Origin: Candidatus Melainabacteria bacterium
GTDB lineage: Bacteria > Cyanobacteriota > Vampirovibrionia > Obscuribacterales > Obscuribacteraceae
Assembly: GCA_027451745.1 (NCBI GenBank)
Contig: DAIDIP010000026.1
Coordinates: forward strand, 1 to 35,275
Direction: 5' to 3'
Length of the DNA stretch: 35,275 bases
Position numbers and translations under genes: made by a program. A model generated the notes under the pieces. It made no database searches and was not told the origin of the DNA. It was given only the letters and a program-made list of their open reading frames with translations. Shown here one piece after another: positions 25,527 to 34,207 of this stretch. Position 1 is the stretch's first letter. The number at the start of each line of letters is the position of its first letter.

Positions 25527-26012
25527 ATGACATATAGTAGACATTATATCTGGGGCAAGAATAAGAAATCACATCGTTATCAGGGTACCGCCATAATCGA
25601 GACCGCTGTCGGGTTATGTGTTCTTGTACCTATACTTTTGCTTTTGTTCGATGTAATTTCTCTGCTTCTTGGTCAAACAATAAATGATGACTTGGCAAAA
25701 AGCGCTGCTAGAGCGGCATCTCAGTGTTCTACACAAAGCGATGGCTTGAGTGCAGCTACTAATTATATAATTGGAACCCAATATACAGGCTCCACAGGAC
25801 TCGTAGCCAATGCTATATTAGTTGAATCTCAATTTAATTGGGATTCAATTAATGGCATAGTTACAGTTGTTACTCAAGTAACTGTTAATTTGCCAATACC
25901 TGTGCCTCTTGGAGGACCATCATCTCAAGTTATGAAGGCCGAAGCTTCCGAACCAATCCTAGGACTGCCTCCTGTACCCAGTGGTGGTGCAGCAGTTGGT
26001 GCTGCTAGTTAG
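25527..26012 (+). CDS. TadE-like prepilin/pseudopilin B
   Basis: 161 residues. A short basic leader ends in Gly20, followed by TAIIE with Glu25 at +5 and a 20-residue hydrophobic helix (TAVGLCVLVPILLLLFDVIS). This matches the TadE domain signature G-x-A-x-x-E. The rest has the DDLAKSAARAASQC segment common after TadE helices and a beta-rich tail. It follows prepilin A by 5 bp, so both are made together. No ATPase, secretin or prepilin peptidase of a Tad system is in the window. The last 12 bases, including the stop, are duplicated directly after the gene. Confidence 0.75.
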   Translation: MTYSRHYIWGKNKKSHRYQGTAIIETAVGLCVLVPILLLLFDVISLLLGQTINDDLAKSAARAASQCSTQSDGLSAATNYIIGTQYTGSTGLVANAILVESQFNWDSINGIVTVVTQVTVNLPIPVPLGGPSSQVMKAEASEPILGLPPVPSGGAAVGAAS

Positions 26013-26024
26013 GCTGCTAGTTAG
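26001..26024 (+). repeat. Perfect 12-bp tandem duplication across a stop codon
   Basis: GCTGCTAGTTAG occurs at 26001-26012 (ending in the stop codon of prepilin B) and again at 26013-26024. The second copy ends exactly where the convergent heavy-metal-domain gene ends (stop at 26025-26027). If the first stop is read through, the second stops translation four codons later. Confidence 0.85.
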
Positions 26025-26477
26025 CTATTGAACAGGTTCGTTCATTGGCACAAAGGGTGGTATTAGAGGTAATGGCAAACTGCTCACGCTTGTATCATTT
26101 ATCTCAAGTACCTTTATATTGGGCTCTTTTTCTTTAATTACAGCGACTATCTCATCTGACTTTATTTGACTTGCTTGATATATAACGCTAACTCCATACG
26201 GACGTTTGAGCATAACAACCGCTTCTTTTACCCCAGGTAAACTGTTGAGCTTGCGCTGAATTGAAAGCAAACATGCAGCACAACTCTTACCTTCTAGACG
26301 AAAATCTAATCTGTGTAATGCCGATTGGCTGTTATTGGTATCTGCATTTGTTGCCGCAAAGACTGAGTTAATAGTCGAAGTACACAAAACAGCCCAGCCA
26401 ATGACTATTAAGCCTCTGACAAGCCGTTGCATGCGAACCTTTAAAATATCCCAGCCCTTTGGCGGTATGCTAGCCAT
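26025..26477 (-). CDS. Exported heavy-metal-associated (HMA) domain protein
   Basis: 150 residues. An N-terminal signal (hydrophobic core about 18-33, FAA at 40-42) indicates export; an internal ATG at 26432, with AAAGG before it, would start right at the signal. The HMA fold follows at about 56-125, with the metal site CAAC (C66, C69) in GKSCAACL, the usual helix SIQRKLNSLPGVKEAVV and a YGVSVIY strand. MerP, CopZ and P-type ATPase N-domains share this fold and bind Cu+, Hg2+ or Zn2+. The tail after 130 is Pro-rich. It lies 12 bp downstream of ftsZ on the same strand, an unusual partner. Confidence 0.8.
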   Translation of the reverse strand: MASIPPKGWDILKVRMQRLVRGLIVIGWAVLCTSTINSVFAATNADTNNSQSALHRLDFRLEGKSCAACLLSIQRKLNSLPGVKEAVVMLKRPYGVSVIYQASQIKSDEIVAVIKEKEPNIKVLEINDTSVSSLPLPLIPPFVPMNEPVQ

Positions 26478-26489
26478 TACTATTTCCCT

Positions 26490-27623
26490 TTAACGGGGTT
26501 GTCTGGCTTTTAAAAACTCAGGGATATCTAAAATGTCGCTGGCAATTTTTTTGAATTCATTGCCCGGCTTTTGTGGCTCAGAAGGAACTCGTCCGTTCAT
26601 ACCGCCCATTGCCAGTTGTCCGGCACGAAATTTATTTTGCACTTGATCAGCATTAATATCTACGCCAGTAGCAATAACAGTAATTAATACCTCACCATGT
26701 AAACGATCATCAATTACAGCACCAAATATAATATTAGCCTCATCCGATACGGCTGAATAAATCACATTGGCAGCTTCTTGTACTTCATGCAATGTCAAAT
26801 CAGGACCACCGGTAACGCTGAAGATAACTCCTGAAGCTCCATCAACTGTGGTTTCAAGCAATGGACTGCTAATTGCATTGCGTGCTGCTTCTACAGCTCT
26901 TCCTTCGCCGGTTGCCCGTCCTACGCCCATAAGTGCCGAGCCTGCTGTATCCATAATGGCTTTCACATCAGCAAAATCGACATTGATTAAACCTGGTACA
27001 GTAATAATGTCTGAAATTCCTTGAACGCCCTGCATGAGGATTTTGTCAGCTTCAACAAAAGCATCTTGCATTGAAGCTCTATGATCAACTACTTCCAAAA
27101 GTCTTTGATTAGGGATCACAATTAAAGTATCAACCCGCGAACGAATTTCATTCAGTCCGTTTTCAGCTTGTGTGCTACGGCGTTTACCTTCAAATATAAA
27201 TGGCTTGGAAATAACTCCCACAGTAAGAGCGCCATTGTCTTTTGCTATTTCAGCAACAACTGGACCAGCACCTGTTCCAGTTCCACCACCCATACCGGCA
27301 GCAATAAAGACCATATCAGCTCCCTCTAAGGCGCTGGCAATTTCTTCTCTACTTTCTTCGGCAGCCTTTTGTCCTACGGTTGGGTTGCCACCTGCACCTA
27401 GTCCTTTGGTTAATTTGCCACCGATTTGCAAACGATTATTGGCAGAAGACATTTCAAGCGCCTGAGCATCAGTATTGCAGGTCCAAAATTCAACACCATT
27501 TAGACCAGCAGCTATCATGCGGTTAACTGCATTCGAACCGGCTCCGCCTACACCAATCACTTTGATGTTTGCCTTGCAGTCAAAATTCTTAATTAGATTT
27601 TGCACGTTAGTATTTCTGTCCAT
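26490..27623 (-). CDS. ftsZ: Cell division protein FtsZ
   Basis: 377 residues from the ATG at 27623, which has GGAAAG seven bases upstream (27631-27636). A TTG at 27668 would add 15 residues. FtsZ is the tubulin-like GTPase that forms the division ring. The GTP-binding start [17 protein letters not shown], the tubulin signature [14 protein letters not shown] and the T7 loop [12 protein letters not shown] are intact. The C-terminal peptide [13 protein letters not shown] keeps the conserved D-I-P-x-F-L that binds FtsA/ZipA/SepF-type partners. The linker is short. No ftsQ, ftsA or mur genes flank it, so it stands outside a division cluster, followed instead by the HMA gene. Confidence 0.97.
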   Translation of the reverse strand: MDRNTNVQNLIKNFDCKANIKVIGVGGAGSNAVNRMIAAGLNGVEFWTCNTDAQALEMSSANNRLQIGGKLTKGLGAGGNPTVGQKAAEESREEIASALEGADMVFIAAGMGGGTGTGAGPVVAEIAKDNGALTVGVISKPFIFEGKRRSTQAENGLNEIRSRVDTLIVIPNQRLLEVVDHRASMQDAFVEADKILMQGVQGISDIITVPGLINVDFADVKAIMDTAGSALMGVGRATGEGRAVEAARNAISSPLLETTVDGASGVIFSVTGGPDLTLHEVQEAANVIYSAVSDEANIIFGAVIDDRLHGEVLITVIATGVDINADQVQNKFRAGQLAMGGMNGRVPSEPQKPGNEFKKIASDILDIPEFLKARQPR

Positions 27624-28087
27624 CTTGTTTCTTTCCACAGGCTCAAGCACGACTAAAACCCCTCTCAAAAACGCTTCTTTAAAGAAACGCTATTATTTAC
27701 CAAACAAATACTCGATTTAAATATCGTTCGCCTTCGCAAACAATCTAGATAATGCTCACCAAAAGCATGAGACATCCGAAGCATATACACAAACAAAGCC
27801 TTTTGTTTAAAGTAGCTATAAAATAGAACTTTGTTCAGTAGGTAATCGTAAAAGGAATGCTTGTTATTTGCAAGTCGATTACTTGCCTTCGTTGTTAACC
27901 TTTTCAAAACTATAGAAGTTGAAAAGCAGGGGCAAAGCAGTTGCCAGTAGCTAGCCTGCTGAATTTCAGCAGTTGTCATTAGATTCTTTTGGCTTAGATA
28001 AGATTTTATAAAGCTAAGACAGTTTTCGTTTACTATTGTGTGCGTATCTTTTAATTGAGCCTTTACTAGAGGGAAACAAACAATTCA
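27624..28087. other. Divergent intergenic region ftsZ / DUF445
   Basis: About 460 bp. It contains the terminator-like hairpin near ftsZ and an inverted repeat GTAATCG (27842-27848) / CGATTAC (27876-27882). The minus-strand frame of about 100 codons at 27665-27979 shows no family, no signal and an odd composition, and I do not regard it as a gene. No promoter with both good boxes was found for either flanking gene. GAGGG at about 28070 may serve the DUF445 start. Confidence 0.45.
27665..27691 (-). terminator. Terminator-like hairpin in the ftsZ leader
   Basis: On the minus strand the stem CGTTTCT/AGAAGCG (one T-G pair) around a TTAA loop is followed at once by TTTTT, the layout of an intrinsic terminator. 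Its core TTCTTTAAAGAA (27675-27686) is a perfect 12-bp palindrome. It lies about 45 bp before the ftsZ ATG, so it could end an upstream transcript or attenuate ftsZ. The stem is short and AT-rich, so strength is doubtful. Confidence 0.35.
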
Positions 28088-29377
28088 ATGCCCTGGATAA
28101 CAATTCAATGGCACTTTAATTCACTTTTTGCAGACAGCAATTCCATTTTTTGGAATGTTCTGGTACCTCCATTGCTTTTTGCCATACATGGATTTATAGC
28201 CACCTGGATGGCAGTGTGGTGTTTATTTCATCCTTATAATGCAATATTTGTCCCTGGAACAAGAATTCAATTACCTCTTACGCCTGGAATATTTCCTAAA
28301 AGACGAAGCAAATTATCTCAAGCTGTAGCTGCGACCGTCACAGAAACTTTACTTACTACAGCAGACATTAGAACTAAAGTTGAAACTTTATTGACTGAAA
28401 GCAATATATATCTTTCAGTAGATTTATTTATTGAATCAGTGCTGGTTGAATTTAGAGATATAACTAAATTACACCGATTGGCTTCTGATGTAGCTGAATT
28501 AAGTCCAACACTGCTGCATCATATTCTCGACTCCACAATTGACAGCATAGAAACGGGCAAAGACAGGCGCTTAGCCACCATGGTAAGTAAAATATTTGAC
28601 GAGTTGATTCTTTCTGCCAAAATCACTTCGGATCAAGCAGAGGCTATTTCAGCATTTCTAATGGACACTCTTGTCACACCGGCTAAAATTCGCGCAGCTC
28701 TTTTAGCTTTACTTAGCCCAGCAAATATAAGTGCTTTAGATGACTCTATCCAGAATCACGCTGGCACCGCTTATAAAATCCTAGCCAAATTGATTGGTAT
28801 AAAACGAGTATGCTATGAATGCAGAAATTTTTTGGAGAAGGAAACTCACGAATCACAAAGGGTTATAGGCGATCTAATCAAGCGCTTTAATATCCAAGAT
28901 CAAATTACAAACCAAATAGCTAATTTTGATTTACGCTCGCTGCCATTGCAAACAATATCCCGCTGCAAAGAAAACTTAGTCATATTTGTTGAATCGTTTT
29001 TAGTAACCTATAGAAATGATTTATTGCAAGCAGTAAATAAAATTGAATCTGAGGCTATGGCATCTGTGCGAGCAGCTATTGTTCACTTCAATCCTGCATC
29101 TATTCCACCGACCTGGATCAATCGCATAAAGCAAGATCTTGCCCATTTTGCCTATTTGTATTTAAACCGAGAGTTGGGAGTTTTACTTGAAAAAGCAATT
29201 CCTGCTTTAGGAATGTATTCTTTAATTGCTCAAAAGATTGACCTTTTCAGCGCTGAGCAAATAGAAGACGTTGTAAAACGTATTTGTCATCAAGAACTTT
29301 TATGGTTAGAAATTTTTGGCGGAATTATAGGTTTCTTTTTAGGAATATTACAGATATTGGTCAATGCAATGCATTAG
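28088..29377 (+). CDS. DUF445 family membrane protein
   Basis: 429 residues. One membrane helix lies near the N terminus (about 22-48) and one at the very end (about 405-427), with a long helical soluble part between. The diagnostic DUF445 stretch follows the first helix: HGFIATWMAVWCLFHPY, then LPLTPGIFPKRRSKLSQAV. The family (YheB/YjiN group) is widespread, sits in the cytoplasmic membrane and has no settled biochemical role; Bacillus members have been linked to spores and Gram-negative ones to the envelope. It is divergent from ftsZ and convergent with the next gene, which it approaches to within 26 bp. Confidence 0.82.
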   Translation: MPWITIQWHFNSLFADSNSIFWNVLVPPLLFAIHGFIATWMAVWCLFHPYNAIFVPGTRIQLPLTPGIFPKRRSKLSQAVAATVTETLLTTADIRTKVETLLTESNIYLSVDLFIESVLVEFRDITKLHRLASDVAELSPTLLHHILDSTIDSIETGKDRRLATMVSKIFDELILSAKITSDQAEAISAFLMDTLVTPAKIRAALLALLSPANISALDDSIQNHAGTAYKILAKLIGIKRVCYECRNFLEKETHESQRVIGDLIKRFNIQDQITNQIANFDLRSLPLQTISRCKENLVIFVESFLVTYRNDLLQAVNKIESEAMASVRAAIVHFNPASIPPTWINRIKQDLAHFAYLYLNRELGVLLEKAIPALGMYSLIAQKIDLFSAEQIEDVVKRICHQELLWLEIFGGIIGFFLGILQILVNAMH

Positions 29378-29400
29378 CCTTGAGCACTTAGCCTAAGCTT
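29374..29400. repeat. Short repeats at the DUF445 / hypothetical convergent junction
   Basis: TTAGCCT occurs at 29374-29380 and 29388-29394. CTTAG-C-CTAAG (29387-29397) is a small palindrome. CTTGAGCACTTA at 29379-29390 is identical to 9771-9782 after the HNH gene. No T-run follows on either strand, so this is not a clear terminator. Confidence 0.4.
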
Positions 29401-29403
29401 TAC

Positions 29404-30522
29404 CTATGACTCTTGAAGCAGGGCGAGTATTTCTCCAGCTTTATTTTTGAATTCATGCAATTGATTGGTGAGATTGAGAACTCTCTGAGCCCCCTTAAAA
29501 TCATGTTTGTTGAGGGCTTCGGCTCCTTCTCCAACAAGCTGTTCTAGCTTTTTATCTGATAAGGCGACTAATGCTTCTAAAGCATTTTCAAGCGTCTGGG
29601 GTTTTGAAGATGACAAAGAAAAGATATCTATTTTTGACGGTTTTTTTGTTTCTTCAGTGCTTTTAGGATTTTTGTTATCGACAGAAAATTGACTAGCGCT
29701 TGCAGCTGCCTCTTTCGCTGTTTCCATCATCTCAACAAGTAACTGCTTAGGATCGTAAGATAATTTTTCAAAACCAGCCGGAGCTATCACATTATGATCA
29801 CCAGTTGATCCTCCATTTAAAGTCTGAAGACAAAAGGTGCTTTCATTCCATTGCTGACTGCGAACACTTTTAATTAATTTTTCAAATAATTTGTTAGCTA
29901 AATTGGGCAGATGATCTGGCAAAATCGTTTGATCGTCAATTTGCCAGCCAAAGGTAGCACCTTTTCTCAAGAAATTAATCGATAGATAAGGCTTATAGAT
30001 CTCTGGGTTGGAATTTAGACTTATTACTCTGTCCGAGGGTAGAATATAGCATATAATAATTTCGCTTGTGCCTCTTAAGATGAGCGACCAATCACTTGTA
30101 TAGATTTTTCCTGAAAAAGCAGGCAATTCTGAATTTGTGTCTAACCAGGATCGACTACTCTGTTTTTCAAGGGTTGGTCTTTGCAGATGAAATTGTGTTT
30201 TTAGATCACCATTTGCCTTGTTCGCTTCATAAACTTGGCTTTGCAATAAATCAAACATAGAATCCATAAGCTGAAGCATTGATTTGTGCGGATCGCGAAT
30301 ACTTTCAAAAGTTTGAATGGGCTTTTTATTACTAGTTGGTGTTTGTTCGCCACTATTTATTTGATTTTGATTTTTTAGGCTACCAGAAAGTGGGAGTAAA
30401 TGATCTGGCTTAAGACTTGCTTCTTGGCGCTGAATGGCTGGTAGCGCCTGAAGCTTTAATTTCGATTCGCTCATACTGCTTTGAGACATAGCCTCTGTTT
30501 CCATTGATTCTTGATGAACCAA
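29404..30522 (-). CDS. Large hypothetical protein, soluble, multi-part
   Basis: 372 residues from a TTG at 30522 with AAGGGG three bases before it; ATG codons at 30504 and 30489 are alternatives. The protein is not recognised. Residues 1-80 are polar and Ser/Gln-rich, likely disordered. About 80-110 forms a helix (MLQLMDSMFDLLQSQV). A compact mixed domain at about 135-225 has SDWSLILRGTSEIIICYILP and INFLRKGATFGWQIDD and looks beta-rich. A disordered linker follows, then a helical end (about 310-372) with ALEALVALSDKKLEQLVGEG. There is no signal peptide or membrane helix. A monocistronic cytoplasmic protein seems likely. Confidence 0.6.
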   Translation of the reverse strand: MVHQESMETEAMSQSSMSESKLKLQALPAIQRQEASLKPDHLLPLSGSLKNQNQINSGEQTPTSNKKPIQTFESIRDPHKSMLQLMDSMFDLLQSQVYEANKANGDLKTQFHLQRPTLEKQSSRSWLDTNSELPAFSGKIYTSDWSLILRGTSEIIICYILPSDRVISLNSNPEIYKPYLSINFLRKGATFGWQIDDQTILPDHLPNLANKLFEKLIKSVRSQQWNESTFCLQTLNGGSTGDHNVIAPAGFEKLSYDPKQLLVEMMETAKEAAASASQFSVDNKNPKSTEETKKPSKIDIFSLSSSKPQTLENALEALVALSDKKLEQLVGEGAEALNKHDFKGAQRVLNLTNQLHEFKNKAGEILALLQES

Positions 30523-30821
30523 GTTCCCCTTAAAGCCCTTATTCCCTTAGCCAGCTTAGGTTTAACAAAATGCGCGTAGCCTTGTAGTATAACAACCTTA
30601 ATAAAGATTTGACCCATGACAAAACGCTACAATCCTTCAAAGGATACCTAAATAACCGATGCAAAAGTTGCTGTGCTTGGCTGTAACAGTTAAGAATTCG
30701 GTCTCTTAACTCAATAAAGCCTATTTTCAGCATTTGGCTTGAGTTTCTGCTCAAAGTACTTAATTATTAAACGTCTTTTGGCCTTATTTAAGCTATGATT
30801 GTTAGATAGATAACATGATTG
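30523..30821. other. Divergent spacer between hypothetical gene and uvrA
   Basis: About 300 bp with no credible gene; the short minus-strand frames here have no recognisable content. A weak plus-strand promoter pair (TTGAGT 30739-30744, 17 bp, AATTAT) and an isolated TATGAT (30794-30799) are the only promoter-like words before uvrA. No LexA-type box was recognised. Confidence 0.35.
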
Positions 30822-33725
30822 ATGGCTGCGGTAACTATAGACGCTGAAAGCATGCAAAGTAGTGATGATATTATCGTGCGCGGGGCACGACAACATAATC
30901 TCAAAAATATAAGCTTAGAGATCCCTCGTAACAAATTTGTCGTAATCACTGGTGTTAGTGGTTCTGGAAAATCATCTTTAGCCTTCGACACGATATTTGC
31001 TGAAGGACAAAGAAGATACATAGAATCATTGTCGGCATATGCACGGCAATTTTTGGGGCAACTAGATAAGCCTGATGTTGATAGCATAGAAGGTTTAAGC
31101 CCTGCTATTTCAATAGACCAAAAATCTACTAGCCATAATCCCAGATCCACTGTTGGTACAGTTACTGAAATATACGATCATTTGCGATTGCTCTATGCTC
31201 GTGTTGGCACGCCACATTGCCCAGAGTGTGGAAGACTGATTAATCCACAAACAGTAGACCAAATTGTTGACCAGGTTCTCAATTTACCAACCAACAGCAA
31301 AATTCAAATCCTTGCACCTTTGATAAGTGGCCGCAAAGGTGAATATCAAGCACTCTTGCAAGATTTACGCAAAGAAGGTTTTGCAAGGGTAAAAATAGAC
31401 GGAGAAATTCTTGCTTTAGAAGATGAAATATCTCTAGATAAAAATAAAAAACATACAATAGAATTAGTTATTGATCGCTTAGTTATAAAAGCTAGCATAC
31501 AAGCAAGATTGGCTGATAGTCTTGCTTTAGGTCTAAAATGGGGACATTCTAGCGTCCTTGTAGATATTCTTACTCAAAATGGCGAAGATAGCAAAGAAAG
31601 CAAACAATTACTTTTTTCTGAGCAATATGCTTGTGCTTATTGCAATATAAGTTTTTCAGAAATCACTCCTCGTATATTTAGCTTCAATAGTCCATATGGT
31701 GCTTGTGCTGAATGTCACGGACTTGGCTCTACTACAGAAGTTGATGCTAGTTTGGTTGTACCAGATCCAAAAAAGAGCCTAGAAGAAGGCGCCATTTATC
31801 CTTGGTCCAAAACAGGAAATCCATACTACAGCCAAATACTAAGCTCGGTAGCTAAACACTATAAATTTAGCATGGAGACCCCATTTGGAAAATTGACCAA
31901 GGCACAACGAGACACAATTTTGTACGGTTCAGGCGACGAAAACATAAAGCTTGTATATGAATCTTATGATGACAGCGGTTTGACCTATTATCGAAAACCC
32001 TTTGAAGGTGTGATCCCTAATTTGAAAAGACGCTATGAAGAATCTCAATCTGAAAGAGTTAAGCAAGACTTAGAAAATTATATGACAGAGGCTATTTGTG
32101 ATGAATGCGGGGGCAATCGTCTTAAACCAGAAAGCCTAGCTGTAAAAGTTGGTGAGCTATCGATAGCTCATCTGTGTGCATTGTCTGTTGTAAAAGCACA
32201 AGAATTTTTTAGAACCCTATCTGATAAATTATCGGCAAGACAAAATACAATAGCCCATCAAATACTGATCGAAATTTCTGCCAGGCTAAAATTTTTAAGT
32301 GATGTCGGACTAACCTATCTTACTTTGGATCGTAAAGCGAGCACATTGTCTGGCGGTGAAGCTCAGCGTATCAGGCTTGCTACTCAAATTGGCTCTGGAT
32401 TATCGGGGGTTTTGTATGTACTTGACGAACCTTCTGTAGGTTTGCATCAACGTGATAACAATCGCCTTGTTGCTACACTAAAACATCTGCGCGATCTAGG
32501 AAATACTTTGTTGGTGGTGGAGCACGATGAAGAAACAATCAGACAAGCCGATTGGTTAATTGATATTGGACCAGGGGCAGGACTGCATGGCGGTTATGTT
32601 GTAGCTCAGGGCAAATTAGAGGATATTGCCAATTGCAAAACATCTTCTACTGGCGCATATTTATCTGGACGTCAGCAAATACATATACCTGATAAACGCA
32701 GACAGGGCAACGGCATGAAAATAAAAATTGTCGGCGCCTCGTTGAATAATTTGAAAAATATTGATGTAGAGTTTGGTTTGAATAAATTTATAGCCGTCAC
32801 TGGTGTTAGTGGCTCTGGTAAATCGACTCTAGTAAATGATCTTTTTTATCAATATCTTCGCCATTTTTTAAATGGGACGGTGCCTAATCCTAAAGGGTTA
32901 ATTAAAGTTGAGGGTGTCGATAATATTGACAAAGTCATAGATATTGACCAATCACCAATTGGGCGCACACCAAGATCTAATCCTGCCACTTATACCGGTT
33001 TATTTGATGTGGTAAGAGATGTTTTTGCCACTACCCGCGAAGCACAAGCGCGAGGATACTTACCGGGCCGCTTCTCTTTCAACGTTAAGGGCGGACGTTG
33101 CGAAGCATGCAGTGGCGAAGGAATGAATGAGATTGAATTGAATTTTCTACCCTCAGTTTTTGTACATTGCGAGGTATGCAAAGGTGCAAGATATAACAGA
33201 GAAACTTTAGAGGTCAAGTTCAAAGGCAAATCCATTGCCGATGTTTTAGAAATGACTGTTGAGGAAGGGCTTTCCTTTTTCACTAACGTACCAAAGGCTC
33301 AAGCTAAACTTGCCACTTTAAAAGAGGTAGGTTTAGACTATATAAAACTAGGACAACCGGCTACCACCCTTTCGGGAGGCGAAGCTCAACGGGTAAAATT
33401 AGCCGAACAATTATCAAAGCGAGCCACAGGCAAAACTATTTATATTTTAGATGAACCAACGACCGGTTTATCATTTGCTGACATAGATAAGCTCCTGCAA
33501 GTGCTTAATAAATTGGTCGATTCTGGCAATACTGTTCTTGTCATTGAGCACAATTTGGACGTTATAAAACAGGCTGACTGGATTATCGATTTGGGACCAG
33601 AAGGCGGCGATGGAGGGGGCTCAATTATTGCCCAGGGCACTCCTGAGCAAATAGTTCTTAGTAGAAACTCCCATACTGGGCAATTTTTACGCGCCTGCCT
33701 TAATTTGAGCACCATTTCTATTTGA
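30822..33725 (+). CDS. uvrA: UvrABC system protein A
   Basis: 967 residues from the ATG at 30822, with a TTG one codon earlier. UvrA finds bulky DNA lesions and loads UvrB in nucleotide excision repair. Both ABC ATPase modules are complete: Walker [10 protein letters not shown] and GVSGSGKST, signatures [12 protein letters not shown] and [12 protein letters not shown], and Walker B regions ending in LDEPS and LDEPT. The zinc modules CAYC...CAEC (with [15 protein letters not shown]) and CEAC...CEVC are intact. The family start [15 protein letters not shown] is present. The stop codon overlaps the Fur-box-like palindrome before fur. Confidence 0.97.
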   Translation: MAAVTIDAESMQSSDDIIVRGARQHNLKNISLEIPRNKFVVITGVSGSGKSSLAFDTIFAEGQRRYIESLSAYARQFLGQLDKPDVDSIEGLSPAISIDQKSTSHNPRSTVGTVTEIYDHLRLLYARVGTPHCPECGRLINPQTVDQIVDQVLNLPTNSKIQILAPLISGRKGEYQALLQDLRKEGFARVKIDGEILALEDEISLDKNKKHTIELVIDRLVIKASIQARLADSLALGLKWGHSSVLVDILTQNGEDSKESKQLLFSEQYACAYCNISFSEITPRIFSFNSPYGACAECHGLGSTTEVDASLVVPDPKKSLEEGAIYPWSKTGNPYYSQILSSVAKHYKFSMETPFGKLTKAQRDTILYGSGDENIKLVYESYDDSGLTYYRKPFEGVIPNLKRRYEESQSERVKQDLENYMTEAICDECGGNRLKPESLAVKVGELSIAHLCALSVVKAQEFFRTLSDKLSARQNTIAHQILIEISARLKFLSDVGLTYLTLDRKASTLSGGEAQRIRLATQIGSGLSGVLYVLDEPSVGLHQRDNNRLVATLKHLRDLGNTLLVVEHDEETIRQADWLIDIGPGAGLHGGYVVAQGKLEDIANCKTSSTGAYLSGRQQIHIPDKRRQGNGMKIKIVGASLNNLKNIDVEFGLNKFIAVTGVSGSGKSTLVNDLFYQYLRHFLNGTVPNPKGLIKVEGVDNIDKVIDIDQSPIGRTPRSNPATYTGLFDVVRDVFATTREAQARGYLPGRFSFNVKGGRCEACSGEGMNEIELNFLPSVFVHCEVCKGARYNRETLEVKFKGKSIADVLEMTVEEGLSFFTNVPKAQAKLATLKEVGLDYIKLGQPATTLSGGEAQRVKLAEQLSKRATGKTIYILDEPTTGLSFADIDKLLQVLNKLVDSGNTVLVIEHNLDVIKQADWIIDLGPEGGDGGGSIIAQGTPEQIVLSRNSHTGQFLRACLNLSTISI

Positions 33726-33742
33726 TAAAGGTTAAACTTATC
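33724..33742. promoter_or_regulatory. Fur-box-like palindrome at the fur start
   Basis: GATAAAGGTTAAACTTATC is 19 bp with GATAA/TTATC ends. By my alignment it matches the classic 19-bp Fur box GATAATGATAATCATTATC at 13 positions. It overlaps the uvrA stop codon and ends five bases before the fur ATG, so binding could block transcription entering fur. Confidence 0.4.
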
Positions 33743-33746
33743 CTTG

Positions 33747-34190
33747 ATGCAACATCTATCTTCCTATGATCCAATAATCGAGAATCTGCGCAAGCGGGGG
33801 CATAGAATTACAGCCCAACGAGAAACAATTTTGCAGATTTTTAAAGAGGAACCACATGGAAATCATCTTTCCGTGGAAGAATTACATAGTAAGCTTCTCG
33901 AAAAGGGTTATAGGGTCAGTTTAGCAACCACATACAGAACGCTAAAACTCCTTTCGGTACTCGGACTGCTACGTGAACTGGATTTTGCCGAAGGTCATAA
34001 GCACTACGAACTAAAACAAGACACTTTACCCCATCAACACATTATTTGTACTAGTTGTAATATGACATTAGAATTTGAAGATCATTTTCTCGAAACCATC
34101 GGCCAAGAAATTGCCTCTAAGCATCATTTTCAGGTCATTGATGCCCAATTCAAAATTTTTGCGCTATGCCCTCGCTGCAAAGACAAATAA
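33747..34190 (+). CDS. fur: Fur family metal- or peroxide-responsive regulator
   Basis: 147 residues from the ATG at 33747, with a TTG one codon earlier. The N-terminal winged helix has LRKRGHRITAQRETIL and the recognition helix region SLATTYRTLKLL. The metal-binding half has GHKHYE, HQHIICTSC with the first Cys pair, and CPRC near the end as the second pair, the structural zinc site of Fur and PerR. Family members repress iron uptake (Fur), zinc uptake (Zur) or peroxide defence (PerR); the subtype is not clear from sequence. It follows uvrA by about 20 bp and may be cotranscribed with it and with the next gene, 17 bp downstream. Confidence 0.85.
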   Translation: MQHLSSYDPIIENLRKRGHRITAQRETILQIFKEEPHGNHLSVEELHSKLLEKGYRVSLATTYRTLKLLSVLGLLRELDFAEGHKHYELKQDTLPHQHIICTSCNMTLEFEDHFLETIGQEIASKHHFQVIDAQFKIFALCPRCKDK

Positions 34191-34207
34191 GGAATTAAAG
34201 CGCAGTT

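Noticed and set aside
27665-27979. Open frame of about 100 codons on the minus strand upstream of ftsZ
   Set aside because: No recognisable domain, odd composition, no ribosome site, and it overlaps the ftsZ leader and its hairpin. Most likely chance.
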